DNA of 64,000 nt from Ciceribacter thiooxidans (GCF_014126615.1 NZ_CP059896.1:313501-377500), one strand, 5' to 3'; shown: positions 47,007-56,956, counted from the first letter of the stretch. Numbers and translations are program-made. The notes: a model not told the origin generated them from the letters alone.

Positions 47007-48491
47007 TCAGATTTCGATGCCGAGGCACATGTACTTGATCTCGGTGTAGTCATCGATCCCGTACTTGGAGCCTTCCCGGCCGAGACCAGACTGCTTGATG
47101 CCGCCGAAGGGGGCGACCTCGGTCGAGATCAGGCCGGTATTGACGCCGACCATGCCGTATTCCAGGGCCTCCGCGACGCGGAAGATCTTCGAGACGTCCT
47201 TCGAGAAGAAGTAGGAGGCGAGCCCGAACTCGGTGTCGTTGGCGAGTTCGATCACTTCCTCTTCCGTCTCGAACTTGAAGAGCGGGGCCACCGGGCCGAA
47301 GGTCTCTTCGACGGCAACCTTCATGTCGGAGGTGACGCCGGTCAGGATCGTCGGCTGGAAGAACAGGCCGCCCTGGTCGGCCGGTTTGCCGCCCAGTGCC
47401 ACCTTCGCGCCCTTGGAGACTGCGTCGGAGACGTGCTCCTCGACTTTCTTCAGGGCGTTCTCGTCGATCAGCGGGCCGGTTGTCACGCCTTCGGCAAAGC
47501 CGTCGCCGACCTTCATCTTCGATACCCGCTCGGCGAGCTTGGCCGCAAAGGCATCGTAGACGCCAGACTGGATGTAGAGACGGTTGGCGCAGACGCAGGT
47601 CTGGCCGGCATTGCGGTACTTGGAGATCATGGCCCCTTCGACGGCGGCGTCGAGATCCGCGTCGTCGAAGACGATGAACGGGGCGTTGCCGCCGAGCTCG
47701 AGGCCGAGCTTCATGATCTGGTCGGCACCCTGGCGCATCAGGATCCGGCCGACATTGGTCGAGCCGGTGAAGGTCAGCTTGCGGACCTTGTCATTCTCGC
47801 AGAATTCCTTGCCGACCATGGCGGCATCGGTCGAGGTGATGACCGAGAAGACGCCAGCCGGCAAACCGGCCCGTTCCGCGAGGATCGCGAGCGCCAGAGC
47901 CGAAAGCGGCGTCTGCGCGGCCGGCTTCGACACCATCGCGCAGCCGACGGCGACGGCCGGTGCCATCTTGCGGGCCAGCATGGCGTTCGGGAAGTTCCAC
48001 GGCGTGATCGCGCCGACGACACCGACCGGCTGCTTGATCACGAGGATCCGCTTGTCGGACTGGTGGCCTGGGATCGTGTCGCCGTAGACGCGCTTGGCTT
48101 CCTCGCCGAACCATTCGACGTAGGAGGCACCGTAGAGGACCTCGCCGCGGGCCTCGGGCCAGGGCTTGCCCATTTCCATCGTCAGGATGGTGGCGAGATC
48201 GTCGGCATGGGCGACCATCAGGTCGTAGAGCTTGCGGAGGACCGCGGCCCGTTCCTTGCCGGTCTTGCGCGCCCAAGCCTTCTGCGCCTTGTGGGCAGCA
48301 TCGATCGCGAGGCTCACTTCCCCCTTGCCGAGGTCGGGCAGGGTGGCGATGACTTCACCGTTCGCCGGGTTGGTGACTTCGAAGGTCTTGCCGCTTTCGC
48401 TCTGCGAAACCCAGTCGGCGCCGACAAGGGCTCGATCCGTCGCAAGCGACGGATCCTTGAGTTTCGATGTGAGGCTGTTCGAGATCGCCAT
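47007..48491 (-). CDS. gabD: succinate-semialdehyde dehydrogenase (NADP+)
   Basis: A 494-residue aldehyde dehydrogenase of the GabD type, completing GABA degradation to succinate. The cofactor turn TFTGSTNVGRILM, the general base in GLELGGNAPFIVFDDAD and the catalytic Cys in GQTCVCANRLYIQ (GQTC with a second Cys two residues on, as in other GabD proteins) are present. The C-terminal APFGGIKQSGLGREGSKYGIDDY is typical. The ATG shares one base with the gabT stop (TAATG), so the two are translationally coupled. Confidence 0.95.
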   Translation of the reverse strand: MAISNSLTSKLKDPSLATDRALVGADWVSQSESGKTFEVTNPANGEVIATLPDLGKGEVSLAIDAAHKAQKAWARKTGKERAAVLRKLYDLMVAHADDLATILTMEMGKPWPEARGEVLYGASYVEWFGEEAKRVYGDTIPGHQSDKRILVIKQPVGVVGAITPWNFPNAMLARKMAPAVAVGCAMVSKPAAQTPLSALALAILAERAGLPAGVFSVITSTDAAMVGKEFCENDKVRKLTFTGSTNVGRILMRQGADQIMKLGLELGGNAPFIVFDDADLDAAVEGAMISKYRNAGQTCVCANRLYIQSGVYDAFAAKLAERVSKMKVGDGFAEGVTTGPLIDENALKKVEEHVSDAVSKGAKVALGGKPADQGGLFFQPTILTGVTSDMKVAVEETFGPVAPLFKFETEEEVIELANDTEFGLASYFFSKDVSKIFRVAEALEYGMVGVNTGLISTEVAPFGGIKQSGLGREGSKYGIDDYTEIKYMCLGIEI

Positions 48492-49774
48492 TACTTTGCC
48501 TCCTGCGCGCATTCGCGGATCGAGCTCTCGATCACGTCGAGCGCTTCGTTGAAGACCTCGTCCTGGATCGTGATCGGCGCCAGGAACCGGACGACGTTGG
48601 AGTAGACGCCGCAGGTCAGCAGGATGACACCCTTTTCGAGCGCCCTCAAGCGAACCGCATTGGTGAAGTCCGCATTCGGCTTGGTCGAGCCGGGTACGGC
48701 GAACTCGACGGCGATCATGAAGCCGGGGCCCCGGATATCCGAGATCTGCGCGACGTCGGAGCGCAGTCCCTGAAGGCGCTGCTTCAGGCGTGCGCCGAGC
48801 TGGTTGGCACGATCGCAGAGCTTCTCTTCCTCGATGACGTCGAGCACGGCGTGCGCTGCGGCGATCGCCAGCGGGTTACCGGCATAGGTGCCGCCGAGAC
48901 CGCCGGGGCCGGGCGCATCCATGAGCTCGGCGCGGCCGGTGACTGCCGACAGCGGGAAGCCGCCTGCGAGGCTCTTGGCCATCGTCACCAGGTCGGCGGC
49001 GACGTCATGATGCTGCATGGCGAAGAGCTTGCCGGTACGGGCAAAGCCGGTCTGCACTTCGTCGGCGATCAGCAGGATGCCGTGTTCGTCGCAAATCTGG
49101 CGCAGCGCCTTCATCAGCGCACGCGGGACTTCATAGAAACCGCCTTCGCCCTGGACCGGCTCGATGATGATCGCGGCAACGCGCTTCGGATCGACATCGG
49201 CCTTGAAGAGCTTGTCGAGAACGTCGAGCGAGGTCTCGACATCGATGCCGTGCATCTCGATCGGGAAGGGGACGTGGAAGACATCGCCCATCATCGCACC
49301 GAAGCCGACCTTGTAGGGCACGACCTTGCCGGTCAGTGCCATGCCCATGAAGGTGCGGCCATGGAAACCGCCGGTGAAGGCGATCACCGCGGAGCGGCCG
49401 GTGGCGCAGCGCGCGATCTTGACGGCGTTCTCGACGGCTTCGGCGCCGGTGGTCGCAAAGATCGTCTTCTTCGGAAAGTCGCCGGGAAGGAGCTTATTGA
49501 GCCGCTCGGCCAGCGCTACATAGTTCTCATAAGGCATGACCTGGTGGCAGGTGTGGGTGAAGCAGTCGAGCTGCTTCTTGACCGCGTCGATCACCTTCGG
49601 ATGGCGATGGCCGGTGTTGAGCACGGCGATGCCGCCGGCGAAGTCGATATAGCGGCGTCCTTCGACGTCCCAGACTTCGGCGTTCTCGGCCTTTGCTGCA
49701 TAGACCTGCGTCGTCATGCCGACGCCGCGGGAGATGGCCTCGTTCTTGCGGGCTGAGATTTCGGAGTTTTTCAT
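48491..49774 (-). CDS. gabT: 4-aminobutyrate aminotransferase
   Basis: A 427-residue class III PLP aminotransferase: GABA + 2-oxoglutarate to succinate semialdehyde + glutamate. Features are ATTGAEAVENAVKIAR, the PLP-contacting Asp in LLIADEVQTGFARTG and the Schiff-base Lys in TMAKSLAGGFPLSAV. The start at 49774 (MKNSEISARKNEAIS) follows AGAGGAA; the upstream open frame to 49840 is not needed. It heads the gabTD operon, opposite a MerR-Xre-cupin regulator. Confidence 0.95.
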   Translation of the reverse strand: MKNSEISARKNEAISRGVGMTTQVYAAKAENAEVWDVEGRRYIDFAGGIAVLNTGHRHPKVIDAVKKQLDCFTHTCHQVMPYENYVALAERLNKLLPGDFPKKTIFATTGAEAVENAVKIARCATGRSAVIAFTGGFHGRTFMGMALTGKVVPYKVGFGAMMGDVFHVPFPIEMHGIDVETSLDVLDKLFKADVDPKRVAAIIIEPVQGEGGFYEVPRALMKALRQICDEHGILLIADEVQTGFARTGKLFAMQHHDVAADLVTMAKSLAGGFPLSAVTGRAELMDAPGPGGLGGTYAGNPLAIAAAHAVLDVIEEEKLCDRANQLGARLKQRLQGLRSDVAQISDIRGPGFMIAVEFAVPGSTKPNADFTNAVRLRALEKGVILLTCGVYSNVVRFLAPITIQDEVFNEALDVIESSIRECAQEAK

Positions 49775-49835
49775 CGTCAGAAATTCCTCTGGTGAGCGTT
49801 TGGCCTTCGACGCGGCCTTTGGGTGATCGCAAGGC

Positions 49836-49874
49836 TGCAATATTTCCTACATTTTTTCTGTAGACTTGCAATAT
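49836..49874. promoter_or_regulatory. probable operator of the MerR-Xre-cupin regulator
   Basis: In the 156-bp divergent region, TGCAATAT is repeated at 49836-49843 and 49867-49874, 31 bp apart (about three helical turns), flanking an interrupted palindrome CTACA-N7-TGTAG (49847-49863). The region is AT-rich compared with its surroundings. This is the obvious candidate site for control of gabT and autoregulation of the regulator. Confidence 0.5.
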
Positions 49875-49930
49875 GCTTTATCGCAATTATCACGCATGGC
49901 ACCGACACCGGGAAATGGAGCCCGATCCCC

Positions 49931-50764
49931 ATGGACGATATCCGCTTCAGGATTGCCGAGGCCGCACGGATGGCAGGGGTTTCCCCGTCCACCCTGCGGC
50001 TTTGGGAGACACAGGAGCTCATACGGCCGATTCGTACACCGTCGGGGCAACGGCTCTATGACCACGACCTCGTCGAACGGTTGAAGACCATCGCCTGGCT
50101 CCGCAGTGAGAAAGGCCTCAATCCGGCGGCGATCCGTGAGACGCTGCCGGAGGAGGGGATGGCCGAAGAGGAGGAAGGCGACAGCGGCCATTCCGGCGTG
50201 CCGGCAGAGGACGGGGGAGAGGTGCCGATCGGCCTCAAGGTCCGGCATCTGCGCCGGCAGGCGGGCAAGACGCTCGAGGCCGTCGCGCAGGCGACCGAGG
50301 TCTCCATTTCCCAGCTTTCGACCTTCGAGCGGACCTCACAGGGGCTTTCCTTCACCGCCTTGCACGCCGTCGCCACATGCCTCGGCACGACGATCGCCTC
50401 GCTCGGCGGTCGGGAGAAGCGGGATGCGCGGGAGTCGCTGATCCGCGAAGGCAAATGGCCGAGTTGGCCCACAACCGCCTCCGGCGTCACGATCCAGACG
50501 CTCGCCGAGGGCAACAATATGATGGAGTGCCATCGGTTTCAGCTGGCACCCGGCGCGTCGAGCGAAGGCGCCTATCAGCATGAGGGCGAGGAATTCATCC
50601 ATGTCCTTGCCGGGAGCCTCGCCATCATCCTCGACGGCGACCAGTTCTTCGACCTCCATGCCGGAGACAGTTTCTATTTCGAGAGCCGCAGGCCGCACTC
50701 GTGGCGAAACAGCTTCGACGGCGAAACAGTGCTCATCTGGATCAACACGCCGGCGACCTTCTGA
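49931..50764 (+). CDS. MerR-HTH / Xre-HTH / cupin transcriptional regulator
   Basis: A 277-residue regulator with two DNA-binding domains. Residues 1-70 form a MerR-type winged helix (FRIAEAARMAGVSPSTLRLWETQELI, with the wing RTPSGQRLYDHDLVERL). After an acidic linker, residues about 100-155 are a Cro/Xre-type HTH (LRRQAGKTLEAVAQATEVSISQLSTFERT). Residues about 180-275 are a cupin barrel (HEGEEFIHVLAGSLAIILDG, HAGDSFYFESRRPHSW) that likely binds an effector. It diverges from gabT, so control of GABA catabolism is the simplest role. The ATG at 49931 is chosen since the MerR fold begins there. Confidence 0.85.
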   Translation: MDDIRFRIAEAARMAGVSPSTLRLWETQELIRPIRTPSGQRLYDHDLVERLKTIAWLRSEKGLNPAAIRETLPEEGMAEEEEGDSGHSGVPAEDGGEVPIGLKVRHLRRQAGKTLEAVAQATEVSISQLSTFERTSQGLSFTALHAVATCLGTTIASLGGREKRDARESLIREGKWPSWPTTASGVTIQTLAEGNNMMECHRFQLAPGASSEGAYQHEGEEFIHVLAGSLAIILDGDQFFDLHAGDSFYFESRRPHSWRNSFDGETVLIWINTPATF

Positions 50765-50785
50765 GCGCCTCGGCTGAAGACAGAA

Positions 50786-50816
50786 ACACCCGGCAACCGC
50801 TTGGGCTGCCGGGTGT
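50786..50816. terminator. hairpin between regulator and efflux channel genes
   Basis: A 10-bp perfect stem (ACACCCGGCA/TGCCGGGTGT) with an 11-nt loop, lying between two convergent genes (stops at 50764 and 50846). Probably bidirectional. Confidence 0.7.
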
Positions 50817-50845
50817 CGAAGCATGTTTCCGTGTGGCGCTACGGC

Positions 50846-52270
50846 TTACTTCTTGGCCGCAACCTTAACCGGCTTGTCGAAGGCGTAGCCGCCGCCGATG
50901 GCGACGTTGAGCGCGACGTAGTCGGCTGCCATCTGCTGCACCGCCTGGGCGAGGTTTGCCTGGGCGGTCGCGACCGAACGCTGTGCGTCAAGAACGTCGA
51001 GCAGCGACGAGGCGCCGTCCTTGTAGCTCGCCGTCGAAAGCGACAGGGCTTCCTCGTACGAGCGGACGGTTGCGCTCAGCGCATTCACCGTTCTGCTGTC
51101 GCGGTTGACGGCGGCGAGCGCATTCTCGACCTCCTCGACGGCGTTCAGCACCGTCGCCTTCCAGGCGAGGTACTGTTCACGTGCGCTGGAATTGGCGATG
51201 TCGACATTGGCCCGCAGGCGCCCGCCGTCGAGGATCGGCAGCGTGAGGCTCGGGCCGAAGCTCCAGGAGGTGAGGCTGCCGCTCAGCGACTTGGTCGAGA
51301 GGAGCGACGGGTTGATCGTGCCGCCGAGTGTAATCGTCGGGTAGAGCTGGGCCTCCGCAACGCCGATCTGGGCGACGGCCGCCGCGAGATTGCGTTCCGC
51401 CTGACGGATATCTGGTCGATTGCGGATCAGGTCGGCCGGAACGCCGGCATTCACGCTGCGACGGGCGACGGGCTGCGGTGCGCCTTTCTGCAGATCGGAA
51501 ACGAGTGCCGAAGCCGGCAATCCGAGCAGCGTCGCCATGTGGTGTGCCGCCTTGCGGAAGTTGGTTTCGTAGCCCGGCAGCTCGGACAGTGTGGAGTTGA
51601 CCAAGCCTTCTGCCTGGACGACATCGAGGCGCGAGGCGGCCCCGGCCTCGAGCTGCAGCTTGGTGAGGTCCAGCGTTTCCCGGCGCGAGGCGATGTTCTT
51701 GCGGGCGATCGCCAGTCGTTCCTGGTAGTAGCGGGCGTTGATGTAGGAGGTGACGAGGTCCGAGAGGAAGGCGAGCCTTGCCACGTCGGCGCTGGCGTAG
51801 GCCGCATCCACGGAGGCCTGCGCGCTCTCCTTGGCGCGTCTGTACTGGCCGAAGAGGTCGAGAAGCCAAGAGATGTTGAGCCCGCCGCTCGTCGCCGACG
51901 TCGTGTCGGTGGTGCGGCTGGCGTAATCGTCCGTACCCTTCGTGCGGCTCACCGTTTCGTCAGCGGAGCCGGTGAGGTTCGGCAGGGCGCCGGAACCGGC
52001 GACGACGACGTTCGCTTCGGCCGCCGTGATACGTTCCATTGCCTGCAGGATATCCAGGTTCTGCGAGAGCCCCTGCTGGACGAGGCCGTCGAGGCGGCGG
52101 TCGTTGAAGGCGGTCCACCACGGCGCCATGGTGACGTCACCGGCGCTCTTGGTGCTGCCTTCGCCGAACTTCTGCGGCAACGGTGTTTCAGGTGGCGTAT
52201 GCTCGGGGCCGGAAACGCATCCGGCGAGGAAAAGCATGGCAAGTGGCGCGGCTACGCGAATGGATTTCAT
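50846..52270 (-). CDS. outer-membrane efflux channel lipoprotein (NodT/OprM family)
   Basis: A 474-residue TolC-like outer-membrane factor. The signal ends in a lipobox (LAMLFLAGC), so it is lipid-anchored like OprM. Two repeats of the outer-membrane-efflux domain are visible (start APWWTAFNDRRLDGLVQQGLSQNLDI, then NRPDIRQAERNLAAAVAQIGVAEAQLYPTITL). The C-terminal coiled repeat DGASSLLDVLDAQRSVATAQ is standard. It is the last gene of the tetR-mfp-rnd-omp set, 137 bp after the RND gene. Confidence 0.92.
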   Translation of the reverse strand: MKSIRVAAPLAMLFLAGCVSGPEHTPPETPLPQKFGEGSTKSAGDVTMAPWWTAFNDRRLDGLVQQGLSQNLDILQAMERITAAEANVVVAGSGALPNLTGSADETVSRTKGTDDYASRTTDTTSATSGGLNISWLLDLFGQYRRAKESAQASVDAAYASADVARLAFLSDLVTSYINARYYQERLAIARKNIASRRETLDLTKLQLEAGAASRLDVVQAEGLVNSTLSELPGYETNFRKAAHHMATLLGLPASALVSDLQKGAPQPVARRSVNAGVPADLIRNRPDIRQAERNLAAAVAQIGVAEAQLYPTITLGGTINPSLLSTKSLSGSLTSWSFGPSLTLPILDGGRLRANVDIANSSAREQYLAWKATVLNAVEEVENALAAVNRDSRTVNALSATVRSYEEALSLSTASYKDGASSLLDVLDAQRSVATAQANLAQAVQQMAADYVALNVAIGGGYAFDKPVKVAAKK

Positions 52271-52407
52271 TGTGTGATCCTGTGAATACACTCGTGTTGT
52301 CGGCGCGGGGGAAGTCGGTAACGACCATTGTCCCCCGCCGCCAATGCTTGTTCATTTCCGGCGGAATCGGCCCCGGTGATTTGGGGACATTAGCAACTCC
52401 GCGTCTT

Positions 52408-55400
52408 TCATGACAGGGCCTCTTGTCCTTTTGCACGGATGACGAGCCGGCGGACGATGACGAAGAAAGACGGCACGAAGAAGATGCCGAGCCCAGTCGC
52501 CGCGAGCATGCCTCCGAGAACCCCGATCCCGATCGAGTTCTGGGCGGCGGATCCGGCGCCGGTCGCGACCGCCAGCGGTACGACGCCGAGGATGAAGGCA
52601 AGCGAGGTCATGATGATCGGGCGAAGACGCAGTCGGGCTGCTTCCAGCGTGGCGTCGATGAGCGACACACCGTGTGCTTGCCGTTCTCTGGCAAACTCGA
52701 CGATCAGGATCGCGTTCTTCGCGGCGAGGCCGATGGTCGTCAGCAGTCCCACCTTGAAGTAGACGTCGTTGGACTGTCCCAGGAAGTGGGCGGCCGTCAG
52801 TGCACCGAGGACGCCGACCGGCACGGCCATGATGACCGAGAAGGGAATCGACCAGCTCTCGTAGAGCGCAGCAAGGCACAAGAAGACGATGAGGATCGAC
52901 AGAGCATAGAGCATCGGTGCCTGCGATCCGGAAAGCCGTTCCTGGTACGATATACCCTGCCACGCGACGGTGTAGCCACCGCCGAGTTGCGACGTAAGCT
53001 GTTCCATCGTGTCCATCGCCGTGCCGGAGCTGACGCCGGCACCGCCGGCACCGTCGAGCGAAATGGCACTCACGCCGTTAAAGCGCGCGAGCTTCGGAGC
53101 ACCGCTCACCCACTCGACATTGCTGAAGGCGGAGAAGGGTACCATCTCGCCCTTGCCGTTGCGGGCATACCAGTGATCGATGTCGTCGACCTGCATGCGG
53201 TACGGAGCATCGCCCTGGACGTAGACCGGCTTCAGCTCATTGTTAAGGGTGAAATCGTTGACGTCGCTGCCGGCGAAGATGGTTGAGAGCATGGAGTTGA
53301 CCGTGGCAATGTCGAGGCCCATCGCACCCATCTTCTCCTGGTCCAGCAGGATCTTCATCTGGCTTTCGGCGTCGGTGCTGTTCGAGCGCAGCGAACTGAT
53401 CGCCGGATTGCTGTTTCCAAGCTGCAGGAGCTGCTTCGACGCAGCGGTCAGTGCGTCCGTTCCGTTCTTGCCGCTGTCGACGAGATACATGGAGAAGCCG
53501 GAGGAGTTGCCGAGGCCCTGGATTGCCGGCGGCTGCAGCGGGAAGACCTGGGCGTCGCGCAGGGTGAAGAAATAGCCCATCGCGCGCTGCACGACCGCGG
53601 CAGCCGCGAGCTGCGGATCTGTGCGCAGGCTGAAATCCTTCATCTTGGCGAACACGATGCCGTAGTTCTGCCCCGACCCGGTGAAGGAGAAGCCCGAGAC
53701 GGCGAAGACGTCCTGGATCGCATCCTTCTCATTGTCTATGAAGTGGTTCTCGACCTTCTTGATCACTTCCAGCGTACGCTCGGTCGTCGCGCCGTTCGGG
53801 AGCTGGATGATGGTCATCAGGACGCCCTGGTCTTCCTGCGGCAGGAAGGAGGAGGGCAGGCGGGTGAACAGCCAGGCGCAGCCGGCGATGACGACCGCGA
53901 AGGCCACGATGACACGCAGCGGGCGCTTCAGCAGGTAGCCGATGGTCGCGACATAGCCACGATTGGTGCGGTCGAAGTTCCGGTTGAACCAGGCGGAAGG
54001 GCCGCGGCCCTTCTTGGTGTGGTCGATCGGCTTCAGGATGGTGGCGCAGAGCGCCGGCGTCAGCACGATGGCGACGAGGGCGGAAAGCAGCATTGCCGAG
54101 ACGATGGTGATGGAGAACTGCCGGTAGATGATCCCGGTCGAGCCGCCGAAGAATGCCATCGGAATGAACACGGCTGTGAGGACGAGGGCGATGCCGACGA
54201 TCGCGCCGGTGATTTCGCCCATCGACTTTTCCGTCGCTTCAAGCGGTGAGAGTCCTTCCTCCGACATGATGCGTTCGACGTTCTCCACAACGACGATCGC
54301 GTCGTCCACCAGAAGGCCGATCGCCAGCACCATGGCAAACATTGTCAGTGTATTGATCGAGTAGCCGGTCAGAGCCAGGATACCAAAGGTGCCGAGCAGC
54401 ACGACGGGAACGGCGATCATCGGGATGAAGGTCGCACGCAGGTTCTGCAGGAAGATCAGCAGGACGAAGAAGACGAGGATGATCGCTTCGATCAGCGTGT
54501 GGACCACCTTCTCGATCGAGAGTTCCACGAAGGGAGTTGTGTCATAAGGATAGGTGATCTCGACTCCCTGCGGGAGCGAGGGACCGATCCCGGCGAGCGC
54601 GGTCTTTACACGGGCGGCCGTGTCGATCGCATTCGCGCCGGTCGCAAGGTTCACGGCAAAGCCGGTTGCCGGTTTGCGGTTGGCGCGGGTGTCGGTGCCG
54701 TAGGACTCCTGTCCGATTTCGATGCGGGCGACATCGCTCAGACGAACGGTCGCACCATCCGTCTCCACCTTGAGGATAATCGATTCGAAGTCGGAGACCG
54801 TGCGAAGCTGGCTCTGCGCCGTGACGGTGACGGTCAGCTGCTGACCCTTGACGGCCGGCTCGCCACCAAGGGCACCCACCGAAACCTGGGTGTTCTGCGC
54901 CTTGATCGCCGTCGTCACATCGCTCGGGGTCAGCTGGAACTTGTTGAGCTTGAACGGATCGAGCCAGATCCGCATCGCATAGCCGGAGCCGAAGATGTTG
55001 ATGCTGCCGACGCCTTCGAGGCGCTTGATCTGGTCTTCGATCTGGGTCGAGAAGATGTCGCCGAGATCGACGGAGCTGCGGCTGCCGTCCGTCGAAACCA
55101 ACGCGCCGACGAGCAGGATGCTAGACGTCGAGCGGGTGACCGAGATGCCGGCGGTCTGCACCACGTCGGGAAGCTGCGACTGCACGAGCTGCAGCTTGTT
55201 CTGTACCTGCACCTGCGCGATGTCCGGATCGATCTCGTTGCCGAAGGTCAGCGAGACCGAGGAGGAGCCGGTGCTCGAGGTCGAGGTCATGTAGGTAAGG
55301 TCGTCGAGACCGGTCATGCCGTCCTCGATGATCGAGGTCACCGACTTCTCGACGGTCTCCGCGCTCGCGCCGCTGTAATGGGCCTCGATACGCACCGTCG

Positions 55401-55521
55401 TCGGGGCGATCTCGGGATACTGCGCGATCGAGAGAGTCGAAATCGCCAACGCACCGCCGAGCATGATGATGATCGCGATCACCCAAGCAAAGACCGGGCG
55501 ACGGATGAAGAACTTGGCCAT
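52408..55521 (-). CDS. RND multidrug efflux permease (HAE1, AcrB/MexB-like)
   Basis: A 1037-residue HAE1 permease. It begins MAKFFIRRPVFAWVIAIIIMLGGALAI, the classical AcrB start, and has the periplasmic porter sequence EIDPDIAQVQVQNKLQLVQSQLP. TM4 holds the proton-relay Asp pair (GLLVDDAIVVVENVERIM). The two-fold repeated plan and total length match AcrB/MexB. It exports a wide range of hydrophobic compounds via the adaptor 41 bp upstream and the channel downstream. Resembles rhizobial AmeB, SmeB and Brucella BepE; I do not choose among these names. Confidence 0.95.
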   Translation of the reverse strand: MAKFFIRRPVFAWVIAIIIMLGGALAISTLSIAQYPEIAPTTVRIEAHYSGASAETVEKSVTSIIEDGMTGLDDLTYMTSTSSTGSSSVSLTFGNEIDPDIAQVQVQNKLQLVQSQLPDVVQTAGISVTRSTSSILLVGALVSTDGSRSSVDLGDIFSTQIEDQIKRLEGVGSINIFGSGYAMRIWLDPFKLNKFQLTPSDVTTAIKAQNTQVSVGALGGEPAVKGQQLTVTVTAQSQLRTVSDFESIILKVETDGATVRLSDVARIEIGQESYGTDTRANRKPATGFAVNLATGANAIDTAARVKTALAGIGPSLPQGVEITYPYDTTPFVELSIEKVVHTLIEAIILVFFVLLIFLQNLRATFIPMIAVPVVLLGTFGILALTGYSINTLTMFAMVLAIGLLVDDAIVVVENVERIMSEEGLSPLEATEKSMGEITGAIVGIALVLTAVFIPMAFFGGSTGIIYRQFSITIVSAMLLSALVAIVLTPALCATILKPIDHTKKGRGPSAWFNRNFDRTNRGYVATIGYLLKRPLRVIVAFAVVIAGCAWLFTRLPSSFLPQEDQGVLMTIIQLPNGATTERTLEVIKKVENHFIDNEKDAIQDVFAVSGFSFTGSGQNYGIVFAKMKDFSLRTDPQLAAAAVVQRAMGYFFTLRDAQVFPLQPPAIQGLGNSSGFSMYLVDSGKNGTDALTAASKQLLQLGNSNPAISSLRSNSTDAESQMKILLDQEKMGAMGLDIATVNSMLSTIFAGSDVNDFTLNNELKPVYVQGDAPYRMQVDDIDHWYARNGKGEMVPFSAFSNVEWVSGAPKLARFNGVSAISLDGAGGAGVSSGTAMDTMEQLTSQLGGGYTVAWQGISYQERLSGSQAPMLYALSILIVFLCLAALYESWSIPFSVIMAVPVGVLGALTAAHFLGQSNDVYFKVGLLTTIGLAAKNAILIVEFARERQAHGVSLIDATLEAARLRLRPIIMTSLAFILGVVPLAVATGAGSAAQNSIGIGVLGGMLAATGLGIFFVPSFFVIVRRLVIRAKGQEALS

Positions 55522-55562
55522 TGGTTACCCCTTAACGCCTGTTTGTCCTGGCTGTCGCGCGT

Positions 55563-56771
55563 TCATGGCTTGGCCGCCGGAGCGCCGGCAGGCGCCGGGT
55601 TCTTTTCGACGACAAGTCCCTGTTCGTCGACGGTCGCCTCGACCGGTTGGACGGGTGCGCCGTCACCGATCCACTGGAAGCCGTCGACGATCAGCTTGTC
55701 ACCGTCGCTTATTCCTTCCGAAACCAGCCAGTTGTTGCCGGAAACCTGGCTATGGGCAAAGGTTCGCGTCTCGACGATGCTTTGGGCGTTGACGAACTTT
55801 GCCGTCACTTCGCCGCGGGCATTGCGGGTCGCGGCACGCTGGGGAATGAGATAACCGCTCTCCTTGCCGACGACCACCGTTGCGCGGACATACATGCCGG
55901 GCAGGATAAGCTTGTCGGGATTGTCGAAGAGTGCGCGGATCGAGAACGTGCCGGTGGTTTCGCTAACGGCCATTTCCGACATGTCGAGCTTGCCGACCAG
56001 CGGATACTGCGTGCCGTCTTCGAGCGTCAGCCGGATGTCGGCGATCGTGCCGCCTTCCTGGCTCACCCGGCCTGCCTCGATCGCTTCACGCAGCCTCAGC
56101 AGGTTGGCGCTCGATTCGGTGAGTTCGATATAGATCGGGTCCAGCCGGCGAAGGGTCATCAGCGTGTCCGCCTGGTTGGCGGTTACCACGTTGCCGATCG
56201 AGAATGCGGAGGCGCTCGTCACGCCTTCGAACGGCGCCTCGATCTCGGTAAGGTCGAGGTTGATTTCGGCGGCGTTGAGGGCGGCCTTCGCCTGGGCGAC
56301 GTCGGCCTGGGCCTGAAGAAGCGTCACCTTGGCGTTTTCGAATTCGATCTGGGTTGCGCCGCTTCCGACCAGCCGCTCATAGCGGGCGAGGTTCGCTTCG
56401 GCGCTCGGAACGCTCGCCTCGGCCTTGGCAAGGCTCGCCTTCGCCTGCGCGACTTCGGCACGGTAGGTATCGTCTTCAATCTTGTAGAGAAGATCGCCCT
56501 GCTTGACCTCGCTGCCTTCCCGGAAGGCGATTTCCTTGATGACGCCGCTCACGCGCGGACGGATCGCGGCTGTCTGGAAGGCGTCGGCGCGGCCCGGCAG
56601 GACGGTCGTCAGCGGCTGTTCGGCCTTCTTCATGATGACGACGCTGACCGGCGACGGCGGCCGCTCGGCACCCGCACCCGGCCCGGCCTTTTGTTCGCCG
56701 GAGTCATTGCAGCCTGTAAGCGCCGCGGTGACGAGCAGGAAAAGAGAAGGCAGCAGAAAACGTCTGGACAT
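55563..56771 (-). CDS. RND efflux periplasmic adaptor, lipoprotein (AcrA-like)
   Basis: A 402-residue AcrA/MexA-type adaptor with a lipobox signal (LLVTAALTGC). The lipoyl domain (GVIKEIAFREGSEVKQGDLLYKIEDDTYRAEV), a helical hairpin at about 95-150, the second lipoyl half (EIEAPFEGVTSASAFSIGN) and the beta-barrel follow in order. The C-terminus is Pro/Ala-rich (NPAPAGAPAAKP). It precedes the RND gene and follows tetR by 176 bp that contain a long palindrome. Confidence 0.93.
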   Translation of the reverse strand: MSRRFLLPSLFLLVTAALTGCNDSGEQKAGPGAGAERPPSPVSVVIMKKAEQPLTTVLPGRADAFQTAAIRPRVSGVIKEIAFREGSEVKQGDLLYKIEDDTYRAEVAQAKASLAKAEASVPSAEANLARYERLVGSGATQIEFENAKVTLLQAQADVAQAKAALNAAEINLDLTEIEAPFEGVTSASAFSIGNVVTANQADTLMTLRRLDPIYIELTESSANLLRLREAIEAGRVSQEGGTIADIRLTLEDGTQYPLVGKLDMSEMAVSETTGTFSIRALFDNPDKLILPGMYVRATVVVGKESGYLIPQRAATRNARGEVTAKFVNAQSIVETRTFAHSQVSGNNWLVSEGISDGDKLIVDGFQWIGDGAPVQPVEATVDEQGLVVEKNPAPAGAPAAKP

Positions 56772-56922
56772 CGGTTCTTTCCGAAAAAAAGGCGTGCACG
56801 GGAGGATCGGCAGGGCCGACTAAATTAGCAGGCGTCAATTTTTATAGGCCATGTCCATCCCGAACAAGGGGATGGCGACGGCATAATTCCACGTCGTCCT
56901 CACGTCGCTGGACGGAGGCGAT

Positions 56923-56956
56923 GCAAAGTGACGTAATAGTGGTATCGTCACTTTGC
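56923..56956. promoter_or_regulatory. palindromic operator candidate for the efflux operon
   Basis: Perfect 11-bp arms (GCAAAGTGACG and its complement CGTCACTTTGC) separated by 12 bp. The site straddles the stop codon of tetR and lies upstream of the adaptor gene on the same strand, so a TetR operator or a tetR terminator are both possible. The absence of a T-tract and the AT-rich centre favour an operator. Confidence 0.5.
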
